DNA of 16,307 bases from Acanthaster planci (taxonomy: Eukaryota > Echinodermata > Asteroidea > Valvatida > Acanthasteridae): NCBI RefSeq assembly GCF_001949145.1, contig NW_019091505.1, positions 705,406 to 721,712 on the forward strand, in the 5' to 3' direction. The notes under the pieces were generated by a model. It made no database searches. It was not told the origin of the DNA and was given only the letters and a program-made list of their open reading frames with translations. Position 1 is the stretch's first letter; every line of letters starts with the position of its first letter. Positions 1-8,954 of this stretch are shown one piece after another. The position numbers were made by a program, and so were the translations under genes.

Positions 1-321
1 CTCAACAGTTTATATCATTCAAAATTGCCAAAACCTAATATTTTCCTTGATACATTTCATGCATATTCTGCGGAAATCTTGTTAAAGCTTCTCGATATTC
101 TCACTTTTTACAGTGTTTTAACCACACTGTATATTAGTATATTGTATATAATTCATACATAAAAAATTTGTTTATTAAATGATTTTTCCTATATTTGCCA
201 TGCATTGCACGCAACGACACTGTTTCTGTGTTCCTTGAGAATCCAGTTGACCATACCCGTTCCCACATTTACATTATATTAACCCCTACCATGCTTTCAG
301 ACTGCCACCTTTGCAACATCT
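1..321. other. AT-rich flank, no gene seen
   Basis: AT-rich spacer. An open frame runs into the tandem repeat that follows, but its protein shows no domain and no recognisable composition. I see no RNA gene or promoter here. Confidence 0.6.
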
Positions 322-708
322 TAGCCGGCTATGGATTACTTGCTTTGAACTTAGAATTTGTCCCCTATCCCCATTCATTCAACATTGCCTCTCTTTTGGA
401 CCGACGCTGTTGCGACATCGTAGCGGGCTACAGGGTACTTGATTTGGACTTACAATCTTTCACACCATTCCATTCATTAAGTGATGCCTCCTCATCACAG
501 TCATCCTCCATTCATGCTCCGTTGCCTCACTTTCAGATAGCCGCATCACAACATCATAGCTGGCTACAGAGTACTTGGTTTGGACTTAGAATTTTTTCCA
601 CTGGCATTAAGTGATGCCTTAGTCTCAGATCGTTGCCTCACTTTCGGACCACTGCCTACATGTACGTTGTAGCTGGCTACGGGGTACTTGGTTTGGACTT
701 AGCATTTA
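322..708 (+). repeat. Degenerate tandem repeat, four copies
   Basis: A core of about 38 bp (consensus near TAGCTGGCTACGGGGTACTT followed by a GGACTTAGAATTT-like tail) starts at 322, 421, 557 and 670. Each copy is preceded by a weaker shared stretch resembling cggaccactgcc..gcaacatc, and some spacers share cattaagtgatgcc and gttgcctcactttc. Start-to-start distances are about 99, 136 and 113 bp. Two of these are not multiples of three, and the cores fall in different frames, so this is not a protein repeat. It is best read as an old minisatellite or an eroded array of a longer repeat. Confidence 0.75.
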
Positions 709-2596
709 TTTTAGCCATCCCCATTCATTCATGTCCTCCATTCACTGACCCTTGTATCCCCATGTGGAATCCCATTTGGTTAGTTGTTGCCCATTTGCTA
801 CTTTGCCCATTTGCAACTGCACCCATTTCATTTTGCAACAAATCGGGGGGTAACTTTCAAGTGGCGAAGTATTCTGCAGTCATTCCAATCCGGTAAATAA
901 AATCCGCTTTTCAATCAAATTTTCCCATGAGAGCAGGCTTCAATCTTTACAGCGGCTACCAACGGCCACTGCCGCCATGCCCCGGTGAATAGCCGTGATG
1001 CCTTTTAAAAATAGAACGTACCTTTCGGCCACTTGGCCGACGTGCCCCTCTTTAATGATCACTAGGTGCCGACGTGTACATGTATTTTAAAGTTGTATTC
1101 AACTTTCAAGTTGCCGTTTAGCGCTAGCGTTTCTGTCAACGGCTGGCCAGCCGCACTGAACACTTTTTTTTGTCACAGACTGGTTTTGCATCACCCTGTG
1201 CATAGACGACATGGTATAGCAACTGTATCATCGTAGTTGAGTTGTGCGATTCTAAAAACGTGACACTATACTGCTTTTATACATAGACTGGCTACAAGTC
1301 GCACCACAGAATTACACATTCTGCACCGATTGGATACTGTACATTGCGTTATTGAGACCGAGTCACTATTATTTTGGGGTTGTGGATGGGAGTACCATCC
1401 AGTCTATTTTGTCTTTGCTGTTTTAATGCAGTGGTATGTATTTATGTGGGCACCAGCGGGTTTATATATATTGGATAAATATTCGTGACCTAGTGACCGA
1501 CTTCCTTGAATTGCATTGTTTGTGAGTACTTGCATTGCTTTTCATAATACAGTGTTTCATATGGCATCACGAAAAGTAATAAGACACAACACCAAATGGT
1601 AGATTAAAAGTTAGTACAGTATTATTTATTTGTACTTTTCACAATTCAAGTAGTGTCACTGCTCAGCATGTAAACAGAAACAATGAATATTGTAGGTTGA
1701 AAGTTAAACACCATCTTGAAATAGAAGGAAAGTCTGTTAAAGTCACCAACAAGTAAAAGTTTCAAAATGGCTTTGGTGCCCTTTTGGTTTTGGGGAGCAT
1801 TCAAGGCCAAGTAGCTTTGACCCTATGAAGCTTGAGGTTGAAGCCTGTGAGAGCAACCTTGAGGTACGTGTACATGTACAGCACCTACATAGCTCTTGAA
1901 AGCGGTGTAACAGAGGTTTCTAGACTACATGTACATGTGTGAGACCAAGTTTTTTTGTTAAAATCTGACGAATTTCCTCACCAATCTCGTCCACCCGGCG
2001 ATGATTGCACCGTTCATGCCGTTTGTGTATCATATTGCGTATACATGTACCGTACATGTACATCAGGCCGGTCAGTGGCCAAGCTTGCTCTGTGTTTCGG
2101 TTTGACCGTCTTTTTAAATCTGAATTTTAAAGTTGGCAAAGCATTGCAGGGGAACATCACGTCAACTTGTTGTGCAACTTGTGTGAGGTATGTCAGATTG
2201 TGTCCCAGTCCTTAGTTTCTTTTAGTTTGTCCCAAATTTTACCAAGTTCCTCCTTGAATGAATGTAATGACTTTGCACATATACAGATGAAGTTAGTTTG
2301 TTTCGATCCTTTACAGTTCTTGGAAAGAATCTGTTCTCCAAAACTCTTGTACATGTCCAAAATTGTTGTGGATTCCCTCTAGTTGTTCTTGACTTGGGCA
2401 ACAAATAGTTTTCAGCCGGTATACATGTACCAACCAATCCCTGAGTTATCTTGTAGTACATATTACTGGTAATTAATCTGTTGTATCTTCTTTGCATTTC
2501 AAGTGAAGCCTAGTCAAGACTTGGACGTTAGGCCTTCATCATTGATAAACCTTATCTCTGAGAGTACTGCATAGGTGATTTTATACAACGGTATAC
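709..2596. other. Gene-free spacer with CpG-rich patch
   Basis: No exon, RNA gene or element end could be supported apart from the CpG-rich patch listed separately. Open frames (for example 1955-2215) are short and lack recognisable motifs. ACATGTAC words occur repeatedly (near 1077, 1866, 1926, 2043 and 2422). Confidence 0.55.
930..1160. other. Local CpG-rich patch with palindromes
   Basis: By eye there are about 16 CpG dinucleotides in roughly 200 bp, far more than in the AT-rich surroundings. The patch includes a hairpin with arms at 1025-1031 and 1034-1040 (TCGGCCA/TGGCCGA) and a perfect 12-bp palindrome GGCTGGCCAGCC at 1141-1152. This may be a small island-like promoter or first exon, or the remnant of a GC-richer transposon. 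No open frame or TATA box decides between these. Confidence 0.35.
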
Positions 2597-2668
2597 GTAG
2601 AAAGGCATTGTGGGAAGGAAAAAAGGAGCAGATGTTGTCCCTTTTTCCTTCCCACAATGCTTTTCTAC
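2597..2668. repeat. 31-bp-stem hairpin
   Basis: 2597-2627 is the reverse complement of 2638-2668 with 29 of 31 positions matching; the loop is 10 nt. The arms carry GCATTGTGGGAAGGAAAAA. The size (72 nt) is near that of a precursor microRNA. The neighbouring second inverted repeat (2723-3009), which has a related GCATTGTG-like edge, makes a foldback transposon remnant more likely. Confidence 0.8.
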
Positions 2669-2722
2669 CATTCGTCATGTGCCAGGAAGAAGGACATGTG
2701 CAAGTATCTGTGTATTACGCCA

Positions 2723-3009
2723 TTTTGCTGGGAAGCATGATCACTGCCAAAAAAACTTCCTGACAAAAGAACGCACATGTACATGTATGTACCACTGTTT
2801 TATTTTAATGAAATAAAGAAATTTTTTTGCAAAAAAGTTAGAAAAGAATTTCTTAAGTTGTTTAATAAGTTGTTCAAAGGTTGCTTTTTGTACAGCCTTT
2901 GTTGATTTTGTAGCAAATTGTATCCATTTGTACAAAATAAAGAGAGTGTGACTCTTACGCCCTTTGGCCTGGAACATTTTTTCTGCTGTGATCATGCTTC
3001 CCGGCAAAA
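2723..3009. repeat. Foldback repeat, about 33-nt arms
   Basis: 2723-2755 and 2977-3009 are inverted copies with a few mismatches. Both contain GGGAAGCATGATCAC or its complement. Weaker similarity extends outward on both sides (catgtgcaag...ttacgcc against the complement of cccttttg...gtgcactt). The spacer of about 220 bp is AT-rich and unremarkable. Together with the adjacent hairpin this looks like a foldback or MITE remnant spanning about 2597-3055. Exact ends and a target duplication were not found. Confidence 0.65.
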
Positions 3010-4045
3010 GGGTGTCAGTGCACTTATGCTTTTGCTGGGCACACAATGCATTGTTTCAAAATCACCCAAGTGGTATTAGCGATAAGTCTTATGGCATGGA
3101 TGACTACTGTCCAGGGTATCGGTATATCTATTCATGATCTTGCCATAACCAACTCTCCTTCACAATATTTTTTCACACTTTTACCGTACTGAGACAGCCG
3201 ATATTTTGTTCCCATTTTCCTTATTGATTACATACATGTAAATGTTTATTTGTAGGTTCTTCAAACATGTCTTCATGTAGCTACCACTACTGCAGTGCAG
3301 ACATGCTGCAAACAATCGGCATTGACTGGGATATATAAAACCTTAAATTAAAAGGTCACACAGCGAGTTTCTGGAACCCCCCGTGGCTCGTGCAGTTGTC
3401 CTATGGGGATTTTACATAAGGCTGTCCTATCATGTTCGATAATTTTTGGAAGAATGACTCCTAACTGAAACCATTTCAAGAAACACTCGTCTGAAATTTA
3501 CCGTACCGTACGTTTGTCCTCAAGTCAAATTTTGGAAAAGTCCTGGCAGAAGATGGGTAAAAACGAACTTCATTAACCTTAATGATCCCAAACCTGCCAA
3601 ATTTCAACACCAGTTGAGATTTGCAAAGATGTGGAAGGTTGCTTATAAATCACCCTAGAGGGAGTTAGGGTGAATGACCTGTCACGTCCAGCAATATCTT
3701 TCCTATGATTCCCTTGGTCTTGTTGATGCACGTNTATGCTAATGTGAAAATGAGATTGTACAATGTTACAAAGATCTACTGCTACCTACACGTACCTGCA
3801 GTTGATGGGTTTTACCAAACATGTAAATTCAGTCGAGTTGACCTGATGTAGTTCTTGTTAGTGAACATTAGAAAGAATGCGGATTATTCAGGTTATTTCT
3901 TCATAAATTGTAAAATGCTAAAATATTTAAATCTGTTTTACATTAGCTTTTAACAAAAGACTAGTATGATAGAATGTACTAATTTGTAACTATTCATTTC
4001 CAAACGAGAACACAGAATTGCACTGATCTTCATGTACATGTATTG
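3010..4045. other. Gene-free spacer, one ambiguous base
   Basis: No gene or element could be supported. Position 3734 is an unresolved n. Stop codons are dense in all frames. Confidence 0.6.
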
Positions 4046-4540
4046 TAACGTCTCTCAGGGTAGAGACTCATTATCAAAAATAAGAAGACATGAAGAGAGT
4101 CATTGGATTGATACACACACTACTGATTTATTCTGAAGAATTATTTACATGTACATCGTCTCCATATTTACAATGATCAGCTTCTCTTGCTAGTGAGGCT
4201 GGATATGTTCATCATAGGAACAATGAGCAGAGAACAGCTTGTCCAAATCTAAGCTGTTTATTTGGGAGTGACAGAGAGGTTATTCATATCAGAGCTACAC
4301 ACAGGAACAGTAGTTGTTACTCCAGAGCTGCCCACTCCGGAATGAACAATGCTGCTCAGCAGAGCTTGTCACTTTTTAGTGTAGACTTTGGGCTGCGTCT
4401 TAGCCAATGAGAGCACTGGATTGGGGTGGTTATAAATAATTCATACATGTACATGTAGAAAGTCTATGGAAGAAAACTCTTGTGACAAGTTTGTGTACAC
4501 TTGGTCTTGCTGACGTCCTGGTTCCTGGAGAGCAATAAAG
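4046..4540 (+). promoter_or_regulatory. Possible promoter or solo-LTR-like segment
   Basis: Ordered signals on the + strand are a TGTAACG start with a small hairpin (GTCTCT 4050-4055, AGAGAC 4062-4067), a CCAAT box at 4404-4408, an inverted CCAAT (ATTGG) at 4420-4424, a TATA-type box TATAAATA at 4431-4438, and AATAAA near 4533. TATA followed about 100 bp later by AATAAA is the order expected of an LTR U3-R-U5. The TGTAACG start resembles the LTR start at 6733. However, no second copy, CA end or target duplication was found, so a host promoter or chance are also possible. Confidence 0.3.
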
Positions 4541-6732
4541 TCAGAGAAGTTTGGGAGCGAGATGGTGAAAGGCGACTTGTGGGTGTGGTAGTGTGCTACG
4601 GGGGACCGGGACTTGGTCAATGAGGAAAAGGAAAGAGTGAGCCTTTCTCAATACACTGAGTTGTGTACAACACTTAGTCTCTGGACTGCCAGAAAATCAA
4701 CACACAGTTGTTTTGGGGTAAAACTGTGATGAGTGGAGGTAATTGACCATGCTGTGCCACGACCGGACACAGACTTCGGCATGTGGTTTAGTGGGACACA
4801 TACGCTGTTAAGTGGGGGTCTGTGTGGGTCAAATGTACGGGTAAACTGTGTGACTGAAACTGCATGTATAGGATTGACTTCAGGAAAGATTTGGGGGAAG
4901 TGACAAAGTTAGACATGTGCTACGGAGTTGCGGTTCATGTATTGTCCACGTACACATGTTACCATGGTTTTAGTAGCAGGGTCCTAAGGATTACCAAGCT
5001 GTGAAACATTTGTTTTACAGCCCATCTAGGCCTGTACTCCTTGAACAATGGGGCTCATCATTCCACCTCTGAGCTCCACAGAAAGAAGACAGCCTAGACT
5101 ACCGGTAGTTCACTAATGAATTTTGTTCTTCAGGATGTGTGAATGCAGCTATATGGCCAGGGAAGGCAGCAAGTTTGAGCAACCAATTAGAAATAACAGG
5201 AGGCACGAATTGAACATCATTTGTTCCCAGATTCTCCAAAGTTTTTCCTCATTTTTGTCTTTGGGAACCATCTAATGTCAATATAATAACAACTGTTTGG
5301 TCTCGGAGGGTTTTAAAATGTGGAAATAAAGAATGAAAAATTTGCTTTCACCTTAAATGCACAAGGTCAACAGAAATGAACAGGGCTCCTTTCCGAGTGT
5401 TTTCAATAAACAGGTTTGTGATTCAGGGTACCATGGGCCATTACAGTTGACATTTCGTGCATGTGTGAAAGACCAGCTTCATTTTTACGTACGTCACGGT
5501 CAGTAAATTATGGCTTTGTTGCCATCACAGGCTTTTTATGTCTGATGGACAAACCTTGTGTTGGCATGTGGTGTTCAAAAATGTACATGTACCTGTGTAC
5601 GTCACCATTTGGACAAAAGTATACCGTTCAGTTTTGTTGAAGCAAAACATTACTTTTTATGGAGTTTCAAACTTCAAAATCAAAGAGTAGAATCCAGCCA
5701 GAGCAACAAACAGTGGTGAAGCTGAGATATCAAAGACCAATGATTCAGGTCGTGTGAGAATGGTACATGTACATGGCAACCCGACGTACATGTACATGTA
5801 CGGTACGTATCGTACAGTTCGGTTTTGAGCTCATGTAGACGGGAACCCTACAGATTTCTGTCAACCTCGTGGACTTGGAACAAAAGAACCTTTTGAAGTC
5901 TTTATTTCATACTCCAAAATCCCTATCAGATGAGAAAGTATTTAGCTAGGATAGATTTAAAGGTTTTTCTGCAGACAAAAGTGGAAAAATATGCAGACAC
6001 TGAGAGAAAATGACCTTGAAATTTGTAATGTATACATTTGCAGTGGGTCGCTCAAGCTTGTTGCCTAGCTGTTCTGGATCTATTGTTAACTTGCAGACTG
6101 GCATGTTGCCAATTCAAAAAAATCCCCCCATCTGGGCTGAAGTGCGTCTTTCATACACACATATATGGCATGGAAACTTGCTTTCAGTTAGTTGTTACTT
6201 CAATGTACCAGTATTAGTTGACCTTCATGACTTTCTGACACTCTCCCTAGATGACTTTTCGGCATCCGTTTTTGTCTCACTGTTCAAGCTACATTATCAA
6301 CCTGATACCAAAATGATGAGTCTAGACCTGTGTTCTTGGCGTTGCCAAATTGGTAAGTTTTACATCAGAATTTCATTTTTCTCCTTCCAGGTACCGTTTC
6401 ATTTACATGAAGTTTTTATTCAGTGCTAAAAGGATGCACATGGACATATTTCTTTCTGATTAAAGGTGGGAATTTATGTTTAATTTGAAAAACATTTAAA
6501 AAACCTTCCCATACTTTGGTGTTTCACATACATAATTACATGTATATAGTTAACATTGCACAATGTCCAACCAATGTAAAAATGTACATATAGATTGATG
6601 TTGGAGCAAGGACATTGCTTATTATGTTTAGAATCCATTTTTGTCTCAGAAAGTATGGTACATATGTTTTTTGGTAGATGCCAAAAGAGAAAAGTGTTCC
6701 GAAAATCAGATTACAATTTACAGGCATCGTTT
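4541..6732. other. Gene-free spacer upstream of the retrotransposon
   Basis: No exon or RNA gene was recognised. The longest frame (6010-6429, 139 codons) has no domain and lies in T-rich DNA where such frames arise by chance. ACATGT words cluster at 5581-5592 and 5761-5816. Confidence 0.55.
5761..5816. repeat. ACATGT palindromic repeat cluster
   Basis: Two blocks of overlapping TACATGTAC words (near 5763-5774 and 5786-5801) are followed by CGGTACGTATCGTAC, which is itself palindromic in character. The same ACATGT/TACATGTA word recurs at more than 20 places in the window, including 1926, 2043, 2776, 4031, 4443, 7648, 12948, 14578, 15153, 15808 and 16087. It is a genome-wide sequence preference rather than a gene feature. 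Confidence 0.7.
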
Positions 6733-7979
6733 TGTAACGGCACCTTTAAGATTAGCACTGTTCCTTTTATGTGCTTTATATCTTCATGAGTTCAAAGGTC
6801 ACACTTTGCCCTGCGCTTTTAACTGGTACCAGTACATGCACCTGTTTTACACACGTGAAGTTGGCAGCACGTGCTCAGATTTAGATCGTTCACTGTTCAT
6901 GTCGGAAGATTACAGGCTATATTCATCGCTGTTGTTAAGTACCAGTTTTTTTAATGATTATTTATCCTGAGCACTGCAATCATTTTGGAGGACTTTAGCG
7001 AGTGCTGTTTGACTGAACTTTTGTCGTGTTGGTGAATTGTCACGAGCATTGATTACTAGCTCGCCCCGTATTAATGGTGCTACATTTTTGCCCCATTTTG
7101 CATGGACTTGGCATATGGCATAGTAACCGTTTGTATGAATTATCCTAAGCGTGCGTCTCAAAAATCGGGAACGTTCCTGTTCCGTTGGACCATTCCCACT
7201 GGAACGCTGGTGTTCCATCGGAACGTGCCCGCATCTCAGGCACGTTCCAGACCGTTCCAGGCAGTGTTCCGTTGGGAACGTGTGTTCCAAGTGGAATGGT
7301 CCTGCTGTTACATTCGCAATTGGGAAGATTTTTGGCATTCATTTCCTAGACCCTGTGTTTGAAGGACAGCAGCTGGAGTGTAGCATTTTGTGATTTACTC
7401 CTCATGAAGGTTAACTTTTCTCCTTATATTGCAGCCTATTTATAGCCCAGGGATACACACACCGACATATATGTATACTCTGCATGAAGTCAGCAAGTAG
7501 TGATTTTCACTTTTGTATCTCAGTTTAAATAAAAACAAAATTTCTATCATCACATTAACAAATTTTTCCACACCACATTTCCATCTTAGGTTTACTTAAA
7601 CTTCTTATTCAAATTTAGGCCTATCATAAAAGCAAAGCATGTACGCATGTACATGTACATGTACGCTCGTTTGTCATGGCAGGCTCTGTGTTTGGACATT
7701 GGCTAAGATTTGTACATGAGCCATATGAAACTACTGGAATGGGGACGTTCCGATAGGAATGTGTGTTCCCGTCGGACCATTCCCCCAAAGGAACACAGCG
7801 TTCAATGTGGAACATCGCGTTCCCAACGGAATGGCTGACCATTCGGAATGAGAACATGGCATTCTAATGGGAACGTTCCAACCGTTCCGAATTTTGAGAC
7901 GCTCCCTAACTTGAGGAACCTTTTGACTGTGTTGAATAAACTTGGAGTAACGTAGAGCATCGCATTTACAATCTTTACA
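6733..7979 (+). repeat. 5' LTR, interrupted
   Basis: It starts TGTAACGGCAC and ends TACA. Bases 6733-7021 align closely with 14965-15262. After 7021 the alignment breaks down until about 7922, where TTTGACTGTGTTGAATAAACTTGGAGTAA matches the 3' LTR again. A weak TATA-like site TATATC lies at 6777-6782, and the polyadenylation signal AATAAA at 7935-7940. Most of the unmatched stretch is the foldback element at 7148-7906. Bases 7022-7147 also lack a clean partner in the 3' LTR and may be diverged LTR or part of the insertion. Confidence 0.85.
7148..7906. mobile_element. Foldback/MITE-like element with GGAACGTTCC-rich arms
   Basis: The ends are inverted copies: GCGTCTCAAAA at 7153-7163 pairs with TTTTGAGACGC at 7892-7902, and both are followed inward by GGAACGTTCC (7168-7177 and 7870-7879). 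The arms, about 7148-7310 and 7735-7906, are packed with GGAAC/GTTCC words every 10-20 bp, including shared stretches such as GGACCATTCCC. The central 420 bp or so is AT-rich and has no transposase frame, so the element is non-autonomous. TA at 7146-7147 and 7907-7908 would fit a TA target duplication, but the boundaries are approximate and I do not assign a superfamily. It interrupts the 5' LTR and therefore inserted later. Confidence 0.75.
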
Positions 7980-7999
7980 TTGGTGACCCAGACATTTGC
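7980..7999 (+). other. Primer-binding-site region
   Basis: The TTGGTGACCCAGAC-like sequence lies immediately after the 5' LTR end (TACA at 7979), where minus-strand priming by a tRNA takes place in LTR retrotransposons. TGG at 7981-7983 fits pairing with a tRNA CCA end. The particular tRNA was not identified. Confidence 0.65.
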
Positions 8000-8016
8000 A
8001 GGGCATACAACCAGCC

Positions 8017-8954
8017 ATGTCTGTGGTGGAAAAAGACACAAAGCCAACTACAGTTGGGGCTGTTACAGGTGCCTCATTTGCTGACAATGAATTATCGCAT
8101 GCAAGTCCCTCCCCAGTAGCTGCTGTCAGTCTCAAGTTACTGCTCTTTTGGCCCAATAACCCAGCCTTATGGTTTGCCCAAATGGAAGCACAGTTCCTCA
8201 CAAGGAAAATCACGACACAGGACACAAAGTATGCATAGGTTGTTGGATCATTGCAGCCTGAAGTAGCACAGGAAGTGTGTGATTTGCTGATCACACCCCC
8301 AGAATCAGACTGCTACGACAAACTGAAAGCAGAACTCATTCTCCGTGCTTCGGTTTCGGAGCAAAGAGACTGCATCAGCTGCCCATATCAGAGGAGCTGG
8401 GTAACCGTAAGCCGACTCAGCTGTTGCGTTGTATGACGCAGTTGCTGGGCACATGCTGGGGAGACCACGCAGGAAGAGAACATCCTGAAGCAACTCTTCC
8501 TTTAGTGATTGCTGACAAATGTCCAACTCATTCTAGCATCGACATCACAACCACGCCGATCCAACAACTTGCTGAACTAGCCGACAAGATAGTCGAAGTG
8601 GCTGTCCCCCACACTGTTGGTGCAGTGTCATCAGTGCCCATGGGCAACCCACCTCTGGCATGTCCACCAACCACAGTCAGCTCCGATCTACACTTACTTC
8701 AAGCCAAAGTGGAGGAGCTCACACATCAGGTCAGTGCTCTTACGTGTCAGCTTTCGAGTCAGGAACGGGGAAGACTTAAGGCACGAGATTCCACTCCTTG
8801 CAGACGCCGCTCGTCCTCTTGCTCCAGTCCTTCACATGGCAGAAAGAACTGCTGGTATCACTGGCGTAATGGGGCAAATGCGAAGAGGTGCATCTCACTG
8901 TGTGCTTTCAAGCCTCGCCAGCAACAGCAGGAAAACCCGGATGCCAGCAACTAG
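8017..8954 (+). pseudogene. gag: Broken Ty3/gypsy gag
   Basis: This encodes the capsid/nucleocapsid precursor that packages the element RNA. The first ATG in frame is 8017. The capsid-like start FWPNNPALWFAQMEAQF is characteristic of this Gag family. An in-frame TAG at 8236-8238 interrupts it, and similarity continues in the same frame (LQPEVAQEV...DLLITPP). A one-base loss near 8363-8367 then shifts it to another frame. At about 8475-8545 similarity moves briefly to a frame with a TAG at 8503-8505, then returns. The last part contains a heptad-like helix (8688-8753, DLHLLQAKVEELTHQVSAL), a basic Ser/Arg-rich stretch, and a C-X2-H-X9-C-X3-C zinc-knuckle-like motif at 8850-8903. It ends at TAG 8952-8954 and overlaps the pol frame by 67 bases. 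Confidence 0.88.

Noticed and set aside
322-708. CRISPR array
   Set aside because: Repeats are degenerate, spacing irregular and the context is eukaryotic.
195-896. Two open frames (139 and 87 codons) as a host gene
   Set aside because: They run through the degenerate tandem repeat, whose copies fall in different frames; no domain or codon pattern supports coding.
1955-2215. Cys-rich 86-codon frame
   Set aside because: No signal peptide or regular Cys spacing, and it crosses ACATGTAC repeats; likely chance.
6010-6429. 139-codon frame before the retrotransposon
   Set aside because: Composition follows T-rich DNA and no motif was recognised; splice context not convincing.
7731-8294. 187-codon frame on the minus strand
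   Set aside because: Spans foldback arm, LTR end and antisense gag; no coherent protein.
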